Part shown: piece after piece, positions 34,534 through 46,903 of the stretch
Layout: each line of letters begins with the position of its first letter
Numbering within the stretch: the first letter of the stretch is position 1
Source: Imbricaverruca yamaguchii
Lineage: Eukaryota > Arthropoda > Thecostraca > Neoverrucidae
Direction: 5' to 3'
Assembly: GCA_034440575.1 (NCBI GenBank)
Contig: JAOTOL010001269.1
Location: forward strand, 434,001 to 498,000
DNA length: 64,000 nt
The notes under the pieces: model-generated
The model's database searches: none
What the model was told of the DNA's origin: nothing
Seen by the model: the letters and a program-made list of their open reading frames with translations, nothing else
Translations under genes and position numbers: made by a program

Positions 34534-34578
<45 letters not shown>
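34534..34578. repeat. (AT)n microsatellite
   Basis: About 45 bases of AT repeat. Confidence 0.97.
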
Positions 34579-34580
<2 letters not shown>

Positions 34581-35193
34581 ATACGGTCTCAAAAGCGATA
34601 ATTCATAGGTTGCACAGAAGCGGTACCAGAGATATGCATAGCTAGACATGGTCTGTCATTTCACATGTTACTGAGCGGGGCGCCGCACATCCCCATTGCA
34701 GGACATGCATCGCCGTTTGTGTTCCGTCATTGCACTGTTATTTGAAAAGGAGAGATACGAAATTGTACTGTTGAGACACTTTTTGGTGACTCTTTTCTCT
34801 ATAGTTCATGATGTAATGGTTCGAAAACCAATAGGTGTCTGTCGTGCTACAAAATGTTTTGGGAATTTTTAAAGTTACCACTCAGACATGTATATATTTA
34901 ATTTCGCAATTAGTAGCGCCACACAGCATTTGGAAAATGTAAGACATTTTTGGTGTCAATGGCGGCCTCACGGTGGAGTTTTGGGGCACCGTTTGGCATG
35001 TATCTGCTGTCGTGTTGATTCGTAAGCAATATAACGTTCTAATGAGATAAGTAAAACATTGCCAGCATTCATGAAGATATGCTGCAGCGTAACAAGATAC
35101 TGGGAAGAAATGACATCTCACTTCCCAAATGGCGCTGGCGAAAGTGGAACGTCAGCTGACCGGACGGCAGGTCATTGATCGTGTGACCTTGGC
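34579..35193. other. No recognised feature
   Basis: Nothing recognised. Confidence 0.5.
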
Positions 35194-35755
35194 AGAGCGG
35201 CGAGCGGAGCGGCGAGCGGAGCGGCGAGCGGAGCGGCGAGCGGAGCGGCGAGCGGAGCGGCGAGCGGAGCGGCGAGCGGAGCGGCGAGCGGAGCGGCGAG
35301 CGGAGCGGCGAGCGGAGCGGCGAGCGGAGCGGCGAGCGGGCGGGGCGAGCGGAGCGGCGAGCGGAGCGGCGAGCGGAGCGGCGAGCGGAGCGGCGAGCGG
35401 AGCGGCGAGGAGCGGCGAGCGGAGCGCGAGCGGAGCGGAGCGGCGAGCGGAGCGGCGAGCGGAGCGGCGAGCGGAGCGGCGAGCGGAGCGGCGAGCGGAG
35501 CGGCGAGCGGAGCGGCGAGCGGAGCGGCGAGCGGAGCGGCGAGCGGAGCGGCGAGCGGAGCGGCGAGCGGAGCGGCGAGCGGAGCGGCGAGCGGAGCGGC
35601 GAGCGGAGCGGCGAGCGGAGCGGCGAGCGGAGCGGCGAGCGGAGCGGCGAGCGGAGCGGCGAGCGGAGCGGCGAGCGGAGCGGCGAGCGGAGCGGTGAGC
35701 GGAGCGGTGAGCGGAGCCGCGAGCGGAGCGGCGAGCAGAGGGCCGAGCGGAACTA
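35194..35755. repeat. 12 bp GC-rich minisatellite (about 46 units)
   Basis: Near-perfect GAGCGGCGAGCG units. Three small indels around 35338-35435 shift the register in the middle; a diverged end has GGTGAGC and GCCGCGAGC units. Translates as R-R-A-E on plus and A-P-L-A or R-R-S-A on minus; I treat this as non-coding. Confidence 0.98.
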
Positions 35756-36371
35756 GAGCTGCAGCCGACGGGGGCGGCGCAGCCAATGTGGGTGACACCA
35801 GCTGCTCGGCAGCAGCCGATCAGCAGGTGCCGGCAGTGGTGCGGCTCGGCCTGGGAACGACACAGCGGTCGCTGCAACCGCTGTCGTGCGCAGGCAGCAT
35901 TCCAACATCACCAGAGGTGGCAGGCGGTGCTATTTGCGGTGGGGTTCGCAATTACAGGATAGACAAGTGGCGTGCTGTGCCAAGATTAGCCCTTATTTCA
36001 TCTAGCGGAGGAGTCAGCCTAAAATATCTAGTGAGTTAGATATGTTTCGGCTCAACGCCTCCATCATGGTGACGAGCAAGATATTGTATTTTTGATGTGT
36101 GAAACCGAGCGTATTGAAATTTGGAATTGATACGTGCCCCAAGATCAACCATCTACTCCAGGCTGTTGAAATACGTTCAGACGAACACACTGGAATATAT
36201 GTACATAAACAGTAAAACATCGGTCAGTGGTGGGTAGCCGCATTCAGTACCTTACCATCTGATTACAACAGGCACAGAAAGCGCATACATATAGCATCGG
36301 CACAACATAGATTTTAGGCGTTATGGGCGCTCAACTACAAAATGTGTGTGTGTGTGGAAGCATAATGTGTC

Positions 36372-36372
<1 letters not shown>
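35756..36372. other. No recognised feature
   Basis: GC-rich flank of the 12 bp array, then AT-rich unique sequence. Confidence 0.5.

Positions 36373-36468
<96 letters not shown>
36373..36468. repeat. (GT)n microsatellite
   Basis: About 96 bases of uninterrupted GT. Confidence 0.98.
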
Positions 36469-36469
<1 letters not shown>

Positions 36470-36530
36470 TACGTGTAGATCTGTATTCATCCCATCTAAT
36501 CAGTAATTGTGAATATGATAATGCGCTTGG

Positions 36531-36719
36531 AGGCGTACCGGACCATGGGCCATTTAGAGGCGTACCGACCATGGGATTTATGTAGATCTGTACCAAACCA
36601 TCGGGCCATTAATTGGGAGTACCGATACCATGGGCCATTTAGAGGCGTACCGAACCATGGGCCATTTAGAGGCGTACCGGGCCATGGGCCATTTAGAGGC
36701 GTACCTGACCATGGGCCAC
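36531..36719. repeat. 27 bp minisatellite (about 7 units)
   Basis: Units AGGCGTACCGGACCATGGGC plus CATTTAG; the second and third units carry rearranged or deleted segments, the last four are nearly identical. Confidence 0.95.
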
Positions 36720-38457
<1,738 letters not shown>

Positions 38458-38699
38458 AGGAGAGAGACGCGTCCCTCTCCGTCTCGGTATCAGTCCCCTG
38501 TTGGTGACCGCACCTCGGACTCATCAGCCGTGCTGCCGCCAGCAGAGAACAGATGGCAGCCGCCAGTCGGATGCGTGGTCGCGTACGATTCTCATGTCTC
38601 CGATGGTCCTGGTCAATATTTGTCCGGTCGGCCATCCATTGTGGGCGGCCACATGAGATGGGATTGGAACACTCGCCAGCGCGAGCGACAGCTGTATGG

Positions 38700-41163
38700 T
38701 AGGGTGTGTCACGAAGGACCTTTTTTTGGAAATTGCACTTTGCTTAGTGAAATTATCGTGCAGATCACCTAAAAAAACCTGTGGTCGAAACCAAATCGAA
38801 ATCAAACAATAAACGAAATATGCAACAGGCAGATAAAGAAACAAATTTGCCGGGCGCCCGGCGTTGAAGTCTCCAGTGATGGCGCTCCGTTGCGATTGGC
38901 ATCTAACACCACTTGTCCAGCCACCGTCGGAGCGCGGCCGCGGCGCTGTGACGAAAAAGGCGGCAGTCGGTGCTGTGGATGACTGATGAATGGATTCTGG
39001 TAATGAAGCTCATTAATAAAACTCAATGAAAGTGTTTAGTGGGGTAAAAGGCTTTTGATAAGCACCAGTCGCTTAATAAGTTGCCTGGATATCTGACGCA
39101 TGAAAGAAAGGTTCACTTTACGTCGCTTGTTCGTTCCATTTTCAATCAGTAGATCTATCGGCTTATAATGCTAATATTTTCACTTTTGAAAGCTTGAACA
39201 TCTTCAAAATTCCTCGTCTGTTTACATCGAGGACCAATTAAATCATTCTGAGCCACTTGATATCTTATTGTTATGACAAATAGACCAGGCGAAATCGGCA
39301 TCATGCTCCGTTCCACTACAACCGAAGGAGACGGGCACACAGCGACGTCACCTTTTGTGCGAGCGACCACATTTTTTGTACGAACTATCATTTTATAACT
39401 GTACTACTTGTCTACATGCTCGACAGAAAACCCGACATGAAATCCTTTTTGCTGCTGAGCACTGGCATTGCTGACCTGTGTTTCAACTTCGCCACAATGT
39501 AACCGTGGCGGGCCTATTCACCAATTACCTTCAAAGACGCCTCGGTCACCACTTTTACCATCCGTTCCACCGTCTGACTGTGCACGGGGTATGGCGGTAC
39601 TTCGAGAGGACTCGCGATGATGTCTAGTAAGTCATCATCGGACAGTTGTTGCGTCAAGGGCGGCTCGGTTATCGCCTCATTACACCAATCAATCAGCTCC
39701 ATGATGCTGTTTGCCCCCATATTCACTTTTGGAAGCTTGAAATTCCGCACTTCGTCAGTATCACTATCGACTTGAGTTCTGCGACACTGCTGGATTTGAG
39801 TGACCGCCCTTTCCCGTGTGGCTTGATTTTGGCCCGCTGCCATTGCTAGCAGTACTGCCTCAGGGTGACACCAGTAGCTGTTGCGCTGTATTACCGGCTG
39901 CACCATGGCCGCTATCTCAGGTCGCAAACTTTTGAGAAGTTGCACGCTGTGCAGCGCATTGCCAGGACCGTCAGCACATTTCCAGTTCTTCTTGATGCAG
40001 AACCACATGGGAGTATAGTAGCACACGATGAACTCCGCTAGCATTCTCAGACTGTCTGATGGCTGTTCGGTTGATATGTAGAGCCGGAGAATTCGCGCCG
40101 CCAGAGTCAGCCACCTGGAGTGGTTTAGTGGACCGATCTTCATTTTCGCAGTTCTATCTGAGATACTGAGATACTGTACAGTCTGGACACTACGCGCCAG
40201 ACTGTACAGAATAGCCTGATCTGAACTTAGGTCACTGAGAATCTCCTGCGTCATTTCTGAAACATTTCCGCCATCGATTGGCTCAAAATCGACCACTGGC
40301 AAGGTTTCTACTGCGCCTGCAGCAGCCCGGCCAATCAGCCCACTAAACGACTTGGGTCCTGTTGTGACTCCATCTAACTGGCTAAATACTGCACGAAGAT
40401 TAAGTTCATTTGCATGAAGGTGGCACACAAACCAGTGGACGGGGCGTTTTTGTCCGAGCTCAAACAAACTGATAACACCACCTTTTTGGCCAGTATTAAC
40501 TCTCGTGCCGTCACAACCAAGCACAGAAACAGCCCCTCCCCCATCCCAGCCCCTCCCCCGCGCCATGCGACGATCGCCGCCGGCTCGTGTCGCCCTCGTT
40601 AATAGGTTGTCCCTACTGCTGATAATCCCAGTTTCCCTTGAAACTTGAGTAACGAAAAGGAACAGGAGACTTGGATTGACTAATAAAACAGAGATGTATG
40701 GCATGCGAAGCTATTTTGTGTCGTTAGTGCGTACGCAATTTATTCGAATGGTGATTCATTGCACTGTGAAAGGTGGAGCACAGAGAAAGGAAAGTACAGC
40801 GATCAGTCCTCCAGTGAAGTTTAATCTTTACAATCAGATATATCCCGGCTCCCCTGATCTGTTTTTGAATTACCAGAATCCATTCATAAGTCATCCACAG
40901 GACCGACTGCCGCCTTTTTCGTCACAGCGCCCCGGCGGCGCTCCGACGGCGGCCGACGCGTGGTGTTAGATGCCAATCGCAACGGAGCGCCATCACTGGA
41001 GACTTCAACGCCGGGCGCCCGACAAATTTGTTTCTTTATCGGCCTGTCGCATATTTTGTTTATTGTTTGATTTCGATTTGGTTTCGACCACAGGGGTATT
41101 TTTAGGTGATCTGCACGATAATTGCACTATGCATGAGAAAAACCGTTCAGGCGACACACCCTA
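38700..41163 (-). mobile_element. Long-TIR transposon, 2.46 kb, with partial transposase
   Basis: The left end (38700-39004) and inverted right end (40869-41163) match over about 300 bases at roughly 90% identity by eye, including GGTCGAAACCAAATCGAAAT, CGGGCGCCCGGCGTTGAAGT and the inner GGATTCTGGTAAT. Both ends start TAGGGTGTGTC. Flanking 8-mers are CTGTATGG (38692-38699) and CTGTATGT (41164-41171), 7 of 8 identical. Carries one large minus-strand frame (39514-40704). At 2.46 kb it is shorter than the 5.2 kb relative at 52369 and probably non-autonomous. Confidence 0.92.
39514..40704 (-). CDS. Long-TIR family transposase, partial (spans catalytic core)
   Basis: Single open frame of up to 396 residues; the recognisable part begins near residue 53 (V-L-G-C-D-G-T-R-V-N-T-G). 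Next come V-C-H-L-H-A-N-E-L-N-L-R-A-V-F (about 80-95), F-S-G-L-I-G, H-S-R-W-L-T-L-A-A-R-I-L-R-L-Y (about 208-222), Y-Y-T-P-M-W-F-C-I-K, V-I-Q-R-N-S-Y-W-C-H-P-E, M-E-L-I-D-W and P-V-H-S-Q-T-V-E-R-M-V-K-V-V-T-E-A-S, and it stops at G-E. Relatives continue with R-R-D-G-F-I-R-A-R, which is missing here. The D...C-x-x-H spacing is like hAT RNase H-fold transposases; that is inference. The first ~50 residues (Arg/Gly-rich) look like intron or untranslated sequence, and the true start is not visible. The N-terminal first Asp motif is absent. Confidence 0.65.
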   Translation of the reverse strand: MPYISVLLVNPSLLFLFVTQVSRETGIISSRDNLLTRATRAGGDRRMARGRGWDGGGAVSVLGCDGTRVNTGQKGGVISLFELGQKRPVHWFVCHLHANELNLRAVFSQLDGVTTGPKSFSGLIGRAAAGAVETLPVVDFEPIDGGNVSEMTQEILSDLSSDQAILYSLARSVQTVQYLSISDRTAKMKIGPLNHSRWLTLAARILRLYISTEQPSDSLRMLAEFIVCYYTPMWFCIKKNWKCADGPGNALHSVQLLKSLRPEIAAMVQPVIQRNSYWCHPEAVLLAMAAGQNQATRERAVTQIQQCRRTQVDSDTDEVRNFKLPKVNMGANSIMELIDWCNEAITEPPLTQQLSDDDLLDIIASPLEVPPYPVHSQTVERMVKVVTEASLKVIGE

Positions 41164-41171
41164 CTGTATGT

Positions 41172-42140
41172 ACGCAGTGGGCAACGGTGACCGAGGAACT
41201 TTTCGGGAGCACTGGACGGGAAAGTAGGACCAGTCGTAGCCATTTTGTTATTTTTTTCATACTTGAGAAAGCTGGTGCGTTATACCAGAGCTAGGCTGGG
41301 TATGTCGGTTAATCTTTTTTTCTATGAGCTTCCGATAAGATTGAGGGTTTCATTGGTTTTGATTTATTGATGGCCGGAAACGTGGCGTCAGTCTGTCGGC
41401 CCAGGTATTCAACTCTATGTTTCTTCCCAAGATTCACCTTGCCGGCTACCTCTGCTACCGAACCCGCGTCTTCATTTCCCAATTTCCTTCGCTGTTTAAG
41501 CCATCAGCTCTCAGCCGTGGCAATGAACCATGCCGACGACCAGGCCGATTTCCCAAAGGCGGTGAGATACCTCATCCAGACACCACTTGCTCCAAATCAG
41601 TCAAATTCGTAGTCATTCCCTACGATGAAGGTCATATAATTTGGTTGATCTATTATGATGCTTACAACCTCAGTATGCCCACGAATTAAGAAATAAGATG
41701 TAATATGAGCTATGGGCTAGTTTGGCTCGTAAATAATATTTGTATGTGTCTTCAGAATGTATAATGCGGAAATTGGTTTTTATGTGTCGTTCTGACCCAC
41801 CTGACCAACCTCGTCTTGTTCTGTTTTGTCATGATCAATAGATACCTTCATCTATGTTAATTTTTTTTTAATAAAGCGGAAAGAAAACAAACTGGATTGA
41901 TTTCATCATTTAGGAAGTTTAGATTGAATACGTATAATGACTCAAGATGACCTCTGGTGAACTTGTCGGCCAAAATGGAATTATAATGTAGCTTCGGGTT
42001 CTCCATGATTTGACATTCCGGACGATGCTTTGCCTTTTATCCTAGCTTACGAAAATCGAAAGTTGGACAGGGCTCTCAAGACCAGCCACCCCTCAGCCTG
42101 GCGAAGTTTGGCTTGGCTGCCAGTCTGGTGAGAGTTAATT
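41172..42140. other. No recognised feature
   Basis: Nothing recognised. Confidence 0.5.
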
Positions 42141-42245
42141 GGGAACGTGCTCGTGATATGGGCGGGATCCACACTGGGAGCGTGTTTGTGATATGGGTGG
42201 GATCCACATTGGGAACGTGCTCGCGATATGGGCGGGATTCACATT
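42141..42245. repeat. 35 bp tandem repeat, 3 units
   Basis: Three adjacent 35 bp units of GGGAACGTGCTCGTGATATG plus GGCGGGATCCACATT. Confidence 0.95.
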
Positions 42246-43328
42246 GCTGCGCCTACTCAACGACTTCGTGTGAACTGTCTGAAAATAAAACGTGAATGCC
42301 AGTGGAGAAAGTGAGTGCAAGATTTGAGGGAAGGGGAGGTATACCAACAAGCCTAGTCTGCTAAGCCCAGCACACAGATCCTGCAAATTGATCATGTCAC
42401 TTTGTTTGACTGGTGTCACGACCCTTCACCGGCCCTGCCCGTATGGCAGATAGAGGGGGCCGTCAGATGTCCTTTCCATCCACCAAAGCGCACCTGAGAT
42501 CCTCAGAGGGGCTAACAAGCAATCCAGCATATAGCCAAGTAGACAGACATTGTTTCCATGCCGAAACAACGTCTAGAATTTGCAGAATGCCTAGAAGCAT
42601 TTCATTGCTTCTAGCCATAGACGACCATCGGAGCAGCACCCGTAACTCTGTGACATTCCACGGTCTTCTTCAATGATTAAGTCACTTTGCGTGATCCTGT
42701 TCTCAAATTCCGTTCCTCTTGCTACGTTGTCAATATTTGCTCCCTGCTTCAAGCTTCTAGTCTGTACAGCAGTTTAAAGAAAAATCATGACTGGTCGATG
42801 CAGTTTGTAGTTTGGTAATCCCGCATCAGATCGGCCAGTGTCTTCCACCATCATCATCATCTCTTAGATTACAATTAAAATTGCTGTGCAGAGTAATCAT
42901 GTGCTGCGAATCAGCCTGCGCAATTTTTTAGTCGATTTGACGAACGGTTTTCGAGTTAGAGCCTTGGGACATTTTAAGAGGTGACGAAGGATGGTTTTCC
43001 ACAATGGTCTGTGTCTCCCAGGCCGTCAGACATATATTCACTTTCAAAGACATGTTTTAGATCGCAGAATCCCACAAATACAACTCTCCGAAATGCATTC
43101 TTGATAGTATCTGCAGATATATGTGATTTTAAGAGAAGTACTTCGTGAAATATTATTACGTCCATTTCGTAACTTCTGCACAGTTGAAACTGATAGGCTT
43201 CAAACTTGAAAAACAAAGATGCACAAGTTATCTATTAAACCAGATAATACAAATAGTTTGTCTAAGCAGGTAATTTTCAGGGCCGGGATATACCGACTGT
43301 CTTCGCTACAGCCAGCCGCCGCTTGTTC
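42246..43328. other. No recognised feature
   Basis: Nothing recognised. Confidence 0.5.
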
Positions 43329-43492
43329 TCCCACTGCCGCCATTCTGCCGCCCTTATCACCCGTATTGCCACTGCCGCCATTCTGCCGCCGTTATCACCC
43401 GTATTGCCACTGCCGCCATTTTGACGCCGTTATCACCCGTATTGCCACTGCCGCCATTCTGACGCCGTTATCACCCGTATTGCCACTGCTCC
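43329..43492. repeat. 38 bp tandem repeat, about 4.3 units
   Basis: CACTGCCGCCATTCTGCCGC plus CGTTATCACCCGTATTGC, repeated with few substitutions. Confidence 0.95.
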
Positions 43493-45713
43493 CGCTTCCG
43501 CCGTTGTTGCTAACGCTGTCACGACCCTCGCTGATAAGAATCTTAGTTCATGATGGAAGTTGTTGCAGTTTAGCAGTTATACGCACCGCATACTTGATTT
43601 GTCAAGAAATGCAGTTCAGACAAGGGAGCAAGAGCAGATTTTCCTCGACGAAAATATGATTATTTCCCATGAACGCTTAAATCTGATAGCATGGTCAGCC
43701 GCTGTATCGATTGTTCATCACTGGACTCTGCAAAACGTGTTGTTTTTCCTCATGCTTATTGTTCTTTTACCTGATGATCACACATGCAGTACGATCGCGC
43801 TGCCTGCATTAGCCAACATAGCTATTAAATGTGGCAAGCTGATCATTGGAAATCAAAGGCAACCTCAGATGCATCAGACTCGTTGCAAATAAAGCCCGTG
43901 ATGTCCAAGTAATGAGTATGTTCCCTGCCGTTGCCTCCAAGCAGGATAGCACCAAGTCGAAATGTACTAAGCACGCCCAGTCATATTCTTTCTTGGTGAT
44001 ACGCATCCACCGCCCGGGCTTTCCTGACAAACTGTTGACAAATTGAACACATCTGTAGGTGAAAACATGTGAATTGAATCAGTCCGTATTGCAGTAAGTA
44101 TCCTAGATAACCAGAATTTCTGCTGTAAGTCACGTCTACCATGTCCTGTGAACTGATAAAAATGGGAAATATTACTTCTTTAAGTTGTCGAATGCGTCAG
44201 TCGCTGTTAGAATCTGCTTATTATAAGAACGACCGAAGCTTCCTCTTACAACTGCACGCTTGACAGTTCCTGTCACATCATCGCGTGCATTCTTCCCATG
44301 ACTCAGGACAAATGGTATCCTCTTAACCGTGTTAACTGTGTGAACGTGTAATGCTAAACCGTCATTTTCCCTATTCAACCTGAAGATATGTACTGAAAAT
44401 AAGTGGACCTGGACTCCCGCTTTCTTGGTGAGAGATCTCCAACCATGCTGCGTGAGGTAGGTCATCTCGACTGCTCTTCAGAGTGGCATCAGCTGAGTAG
44501 CGGTGAAGCCGCCAGTCACGTGGGTGATCCAGCCCTGCTCAGTCTACGCTGATGACAGCTACACTGTCGGGCGGCCTGTTCGCATCCGCGTGCAACCATC
44601 TCCAACGAGCGCAGATGAGGGGGAAGCGAAAACAGAGAGAATGAGACATCAGAGGAAATCGGGAAAGCAAGGGACAAGAAGCAGGAGAGAGGGAGTGTAA
44701 AGGAGATAAGGAAAATCAGCATAAAATAGACAGCGAAAGGCACTAGATATGTGAACGTTCGTATCAGAGTTCATGTATATCGCGGCTGTTGTGGGCTTGC
44801 CAAATGACGTCACCGAGTCAATAGATAGGAAGATTTATAAGTTTATATGAAGAAAGAAACCACCCAAAGTGAGGAATGGTGTTCAATGTCAGTCAATAAA
44901 ACAGGGTGGCTTTAAAACTGTGAACACAGCCAGGTGCATGAGAGCCCTGCAATTGATGTGGTCGAAGCGGATGACAGTAAGCTAATTTAGAAAGACATGC
45001 TTCAAGGTAGATTAGGATGCTTCAAGGTAGACGTGTCAAATTGCGGGATATATTGCGAACGAGTGCTGATAAAGACGCATTTTCGAGCATAGGTGTGCCA
45101 AAGTTGTATGCATGTGTTCTGGATGCAGCATGTAAACTGAAAACGCAATTGAGCACCAAAGATGTCACATCATTAACTACTCAATTCCTAAATAAATAAA
45201 TGGCATGCTCCCCCCTGTACGGAATCCTGCTGTCGGAAACAATAAAACCACGATGTCAAATATAATGGAATGGAGAATATTTTTTAATCTGGGGGCAAAA
45301 ATTGGAGAAAATATATGCTCTACCATATTAGCGTAGAAAATTCACATCCATAGCCGATTCACATCGATTTGTTTGCACACAAACATTCTTGTACGATTGA
45401 ATTGTAATTAGTGATTTATCAGAATGTCAATTTCGTTCACATGTCGATACTAACACACGTTTCATAGCGGAATGCAGAACAGTGTCACATTTTTATCATT
45501 TGTAGTTTTAAAATGTCGCAGTTAGTACGGGTGCACATGCAACTGTGTTTGAACGACGGAACCAGCCAGAATATGTTCATAGAGTACATACTGTTCGGAT
45601 GTATAGGTGCAACTGATATTGTCATCTTCGTGTCATTGCTCGCGAAGCAGTACACAATGGATAGTAAGATACGGGGAAATGGAAGTGCCACTGGCGGAAT
45701 GAAAAAGCAGGAT
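43493..45713. other. No recognised gene
   Basis: Short frames only. A 60-codon frame at 45017-45199 (plus) has ordinary composition but no family resemblance or splice context. Confidence 0.45.
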
Positions 45714-46046
45714 GCAGGTGGGCGGCGGCCTGGTCTGAGGTGTGGTGGAGGTGGGAGGAGGCTGGGTTCGCGGTGGGGTGGGTGTGGGAGGAGGCTGGGT
45801 CCGCGGTGTGGTGGAGGTGGGAGGAGGCTGGGTCTGCGGTGTGGTGGGTGTGGGAGGAGGCTGGGTCCGCGGTGGGGTGGGTGTGGGAGGAGGCCGGGTC
45901 CGCGGTGGGGTGGGTGTGGGAGGAGGCTGGGTCCGCGGTGTGGTGGGTGTGGGAGGAGGCTGGGTCCGCGGTGGGGTGGGTGTGGGAGGAGGCAGGGTCC
46001 GTGGTGAGGTGGGTGTGGGAGGAGGCTGGGTCCGCGGTGTGGTGGG
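45714..46046 (+). repeat. 33 bp G-rich minisatellite, left part (about 10 units)
   Basis: Units of 33 bp: GGGTGTGGGAGGAGGC[TC]GGG followed by TCCGCGGTGNGGT. G-runs of three or more recur four times per unit or unit pair on the plus strand. Interrupted at 46047 by the hAT element; the register resumes at 50914. Confidence 0.97.
46039..46046. other. hAT target-site duplication, left
   Basis: GTGGTGGG, repeated exactly at 50914-50921. Confidence 0.93.
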
Positions 46047-46727
46047 CAGGGGCGCCGTGAACAGGGGGGTTGGGGGGTCGCGACCCCCCCCCCCAGCCGG
46101 CAGAGCTGGGGGGTTGACCCCCCAAGTTTTGAGACCTGCCGGGCCCACTTTCGAGACCTGTCGGGCCCCAGTCAATGGATTTTTCCGCATTCATAAATGA
46201 ACCAGAATGAAGGAAAACACTTCTCCCAGCATATGGTAGCAAATATGTAAATCAGGTATCTTGGCGCACTAGTGTTGTTTACAGCGCTTTGCGCCGGTCT
46301 TGCGTCAGCTGTCTTCCGATTCCTACAAAACGCTGGCGTTTTCCGAGCGCACAGTGTTGGATTTTCTGAACTTTTTCCGCTCGGCGCACAGCGACCTTGA
46401 CGCAAGGTCGACAGACAGCAAAGCTAGAAATGGTGCGAAACTAAACGGATAATGAAAATGCTAACGATGAAAACTGCTTACGACAAAAGCGAGATATACT
46501 TCTAACCACTCTCGAAAAATTACCAACACAGAGAAGCATCACCCTAAATCGCAGCAACTCACAAATTAACGCCTTGGGATCATCTGCAATGACAAAACTC
46601 AGTCGCCACATCTGTGCCACATTTGAACCCAATCTAAACAGCTGATTTTGTTGTCATAGCAACCGATCTGTCAGTTGATCGCTGGCATACTCGCGTCCAG
46701 GCGATGTCACTGCACTGGTCTGCTGAT

Positions 46728-46805
46728 GCGTCGAAATTACGCCCAGTGCGTCGGGATTACGCCTAGTCTGTCATTGCGCTGTCTTTTTTTGCGTCGAAAT
46801 TACGC
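46728..46805 (+). promoter_or_regulatory. Three subterminal repeats GCGTCG[AG][AG]ATTACGC
   Basis: GCGTCGAAATTACGC at 46728-46742, GCGTCGGGATTACGC at 46748-46762 and GCGTCGAAATTACGC at 46791-46805. They lie about 700 bases inside the hAT left end and just 5' of the transposase start. hAT transposases are known to bind subterminal repeats, so these are candidate binding sites or promoter elements; this is inference. Confidence 0.5.
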
Positions 46806-46903
46806 TAGGTCTGAACAGTCCATTAGGGCCTTGGACATATAAATAAACAATTCAGTGCCGGTGCCTCCTAATAGCCACCTACTGCCTGAGACTTGCTGTC
46901 ACC

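Noticed and set aside
35152..35877. Arg/Ala repeat proteins
   Set aside because: Product of the 12 bp array in both strands; no independent coding evidence.
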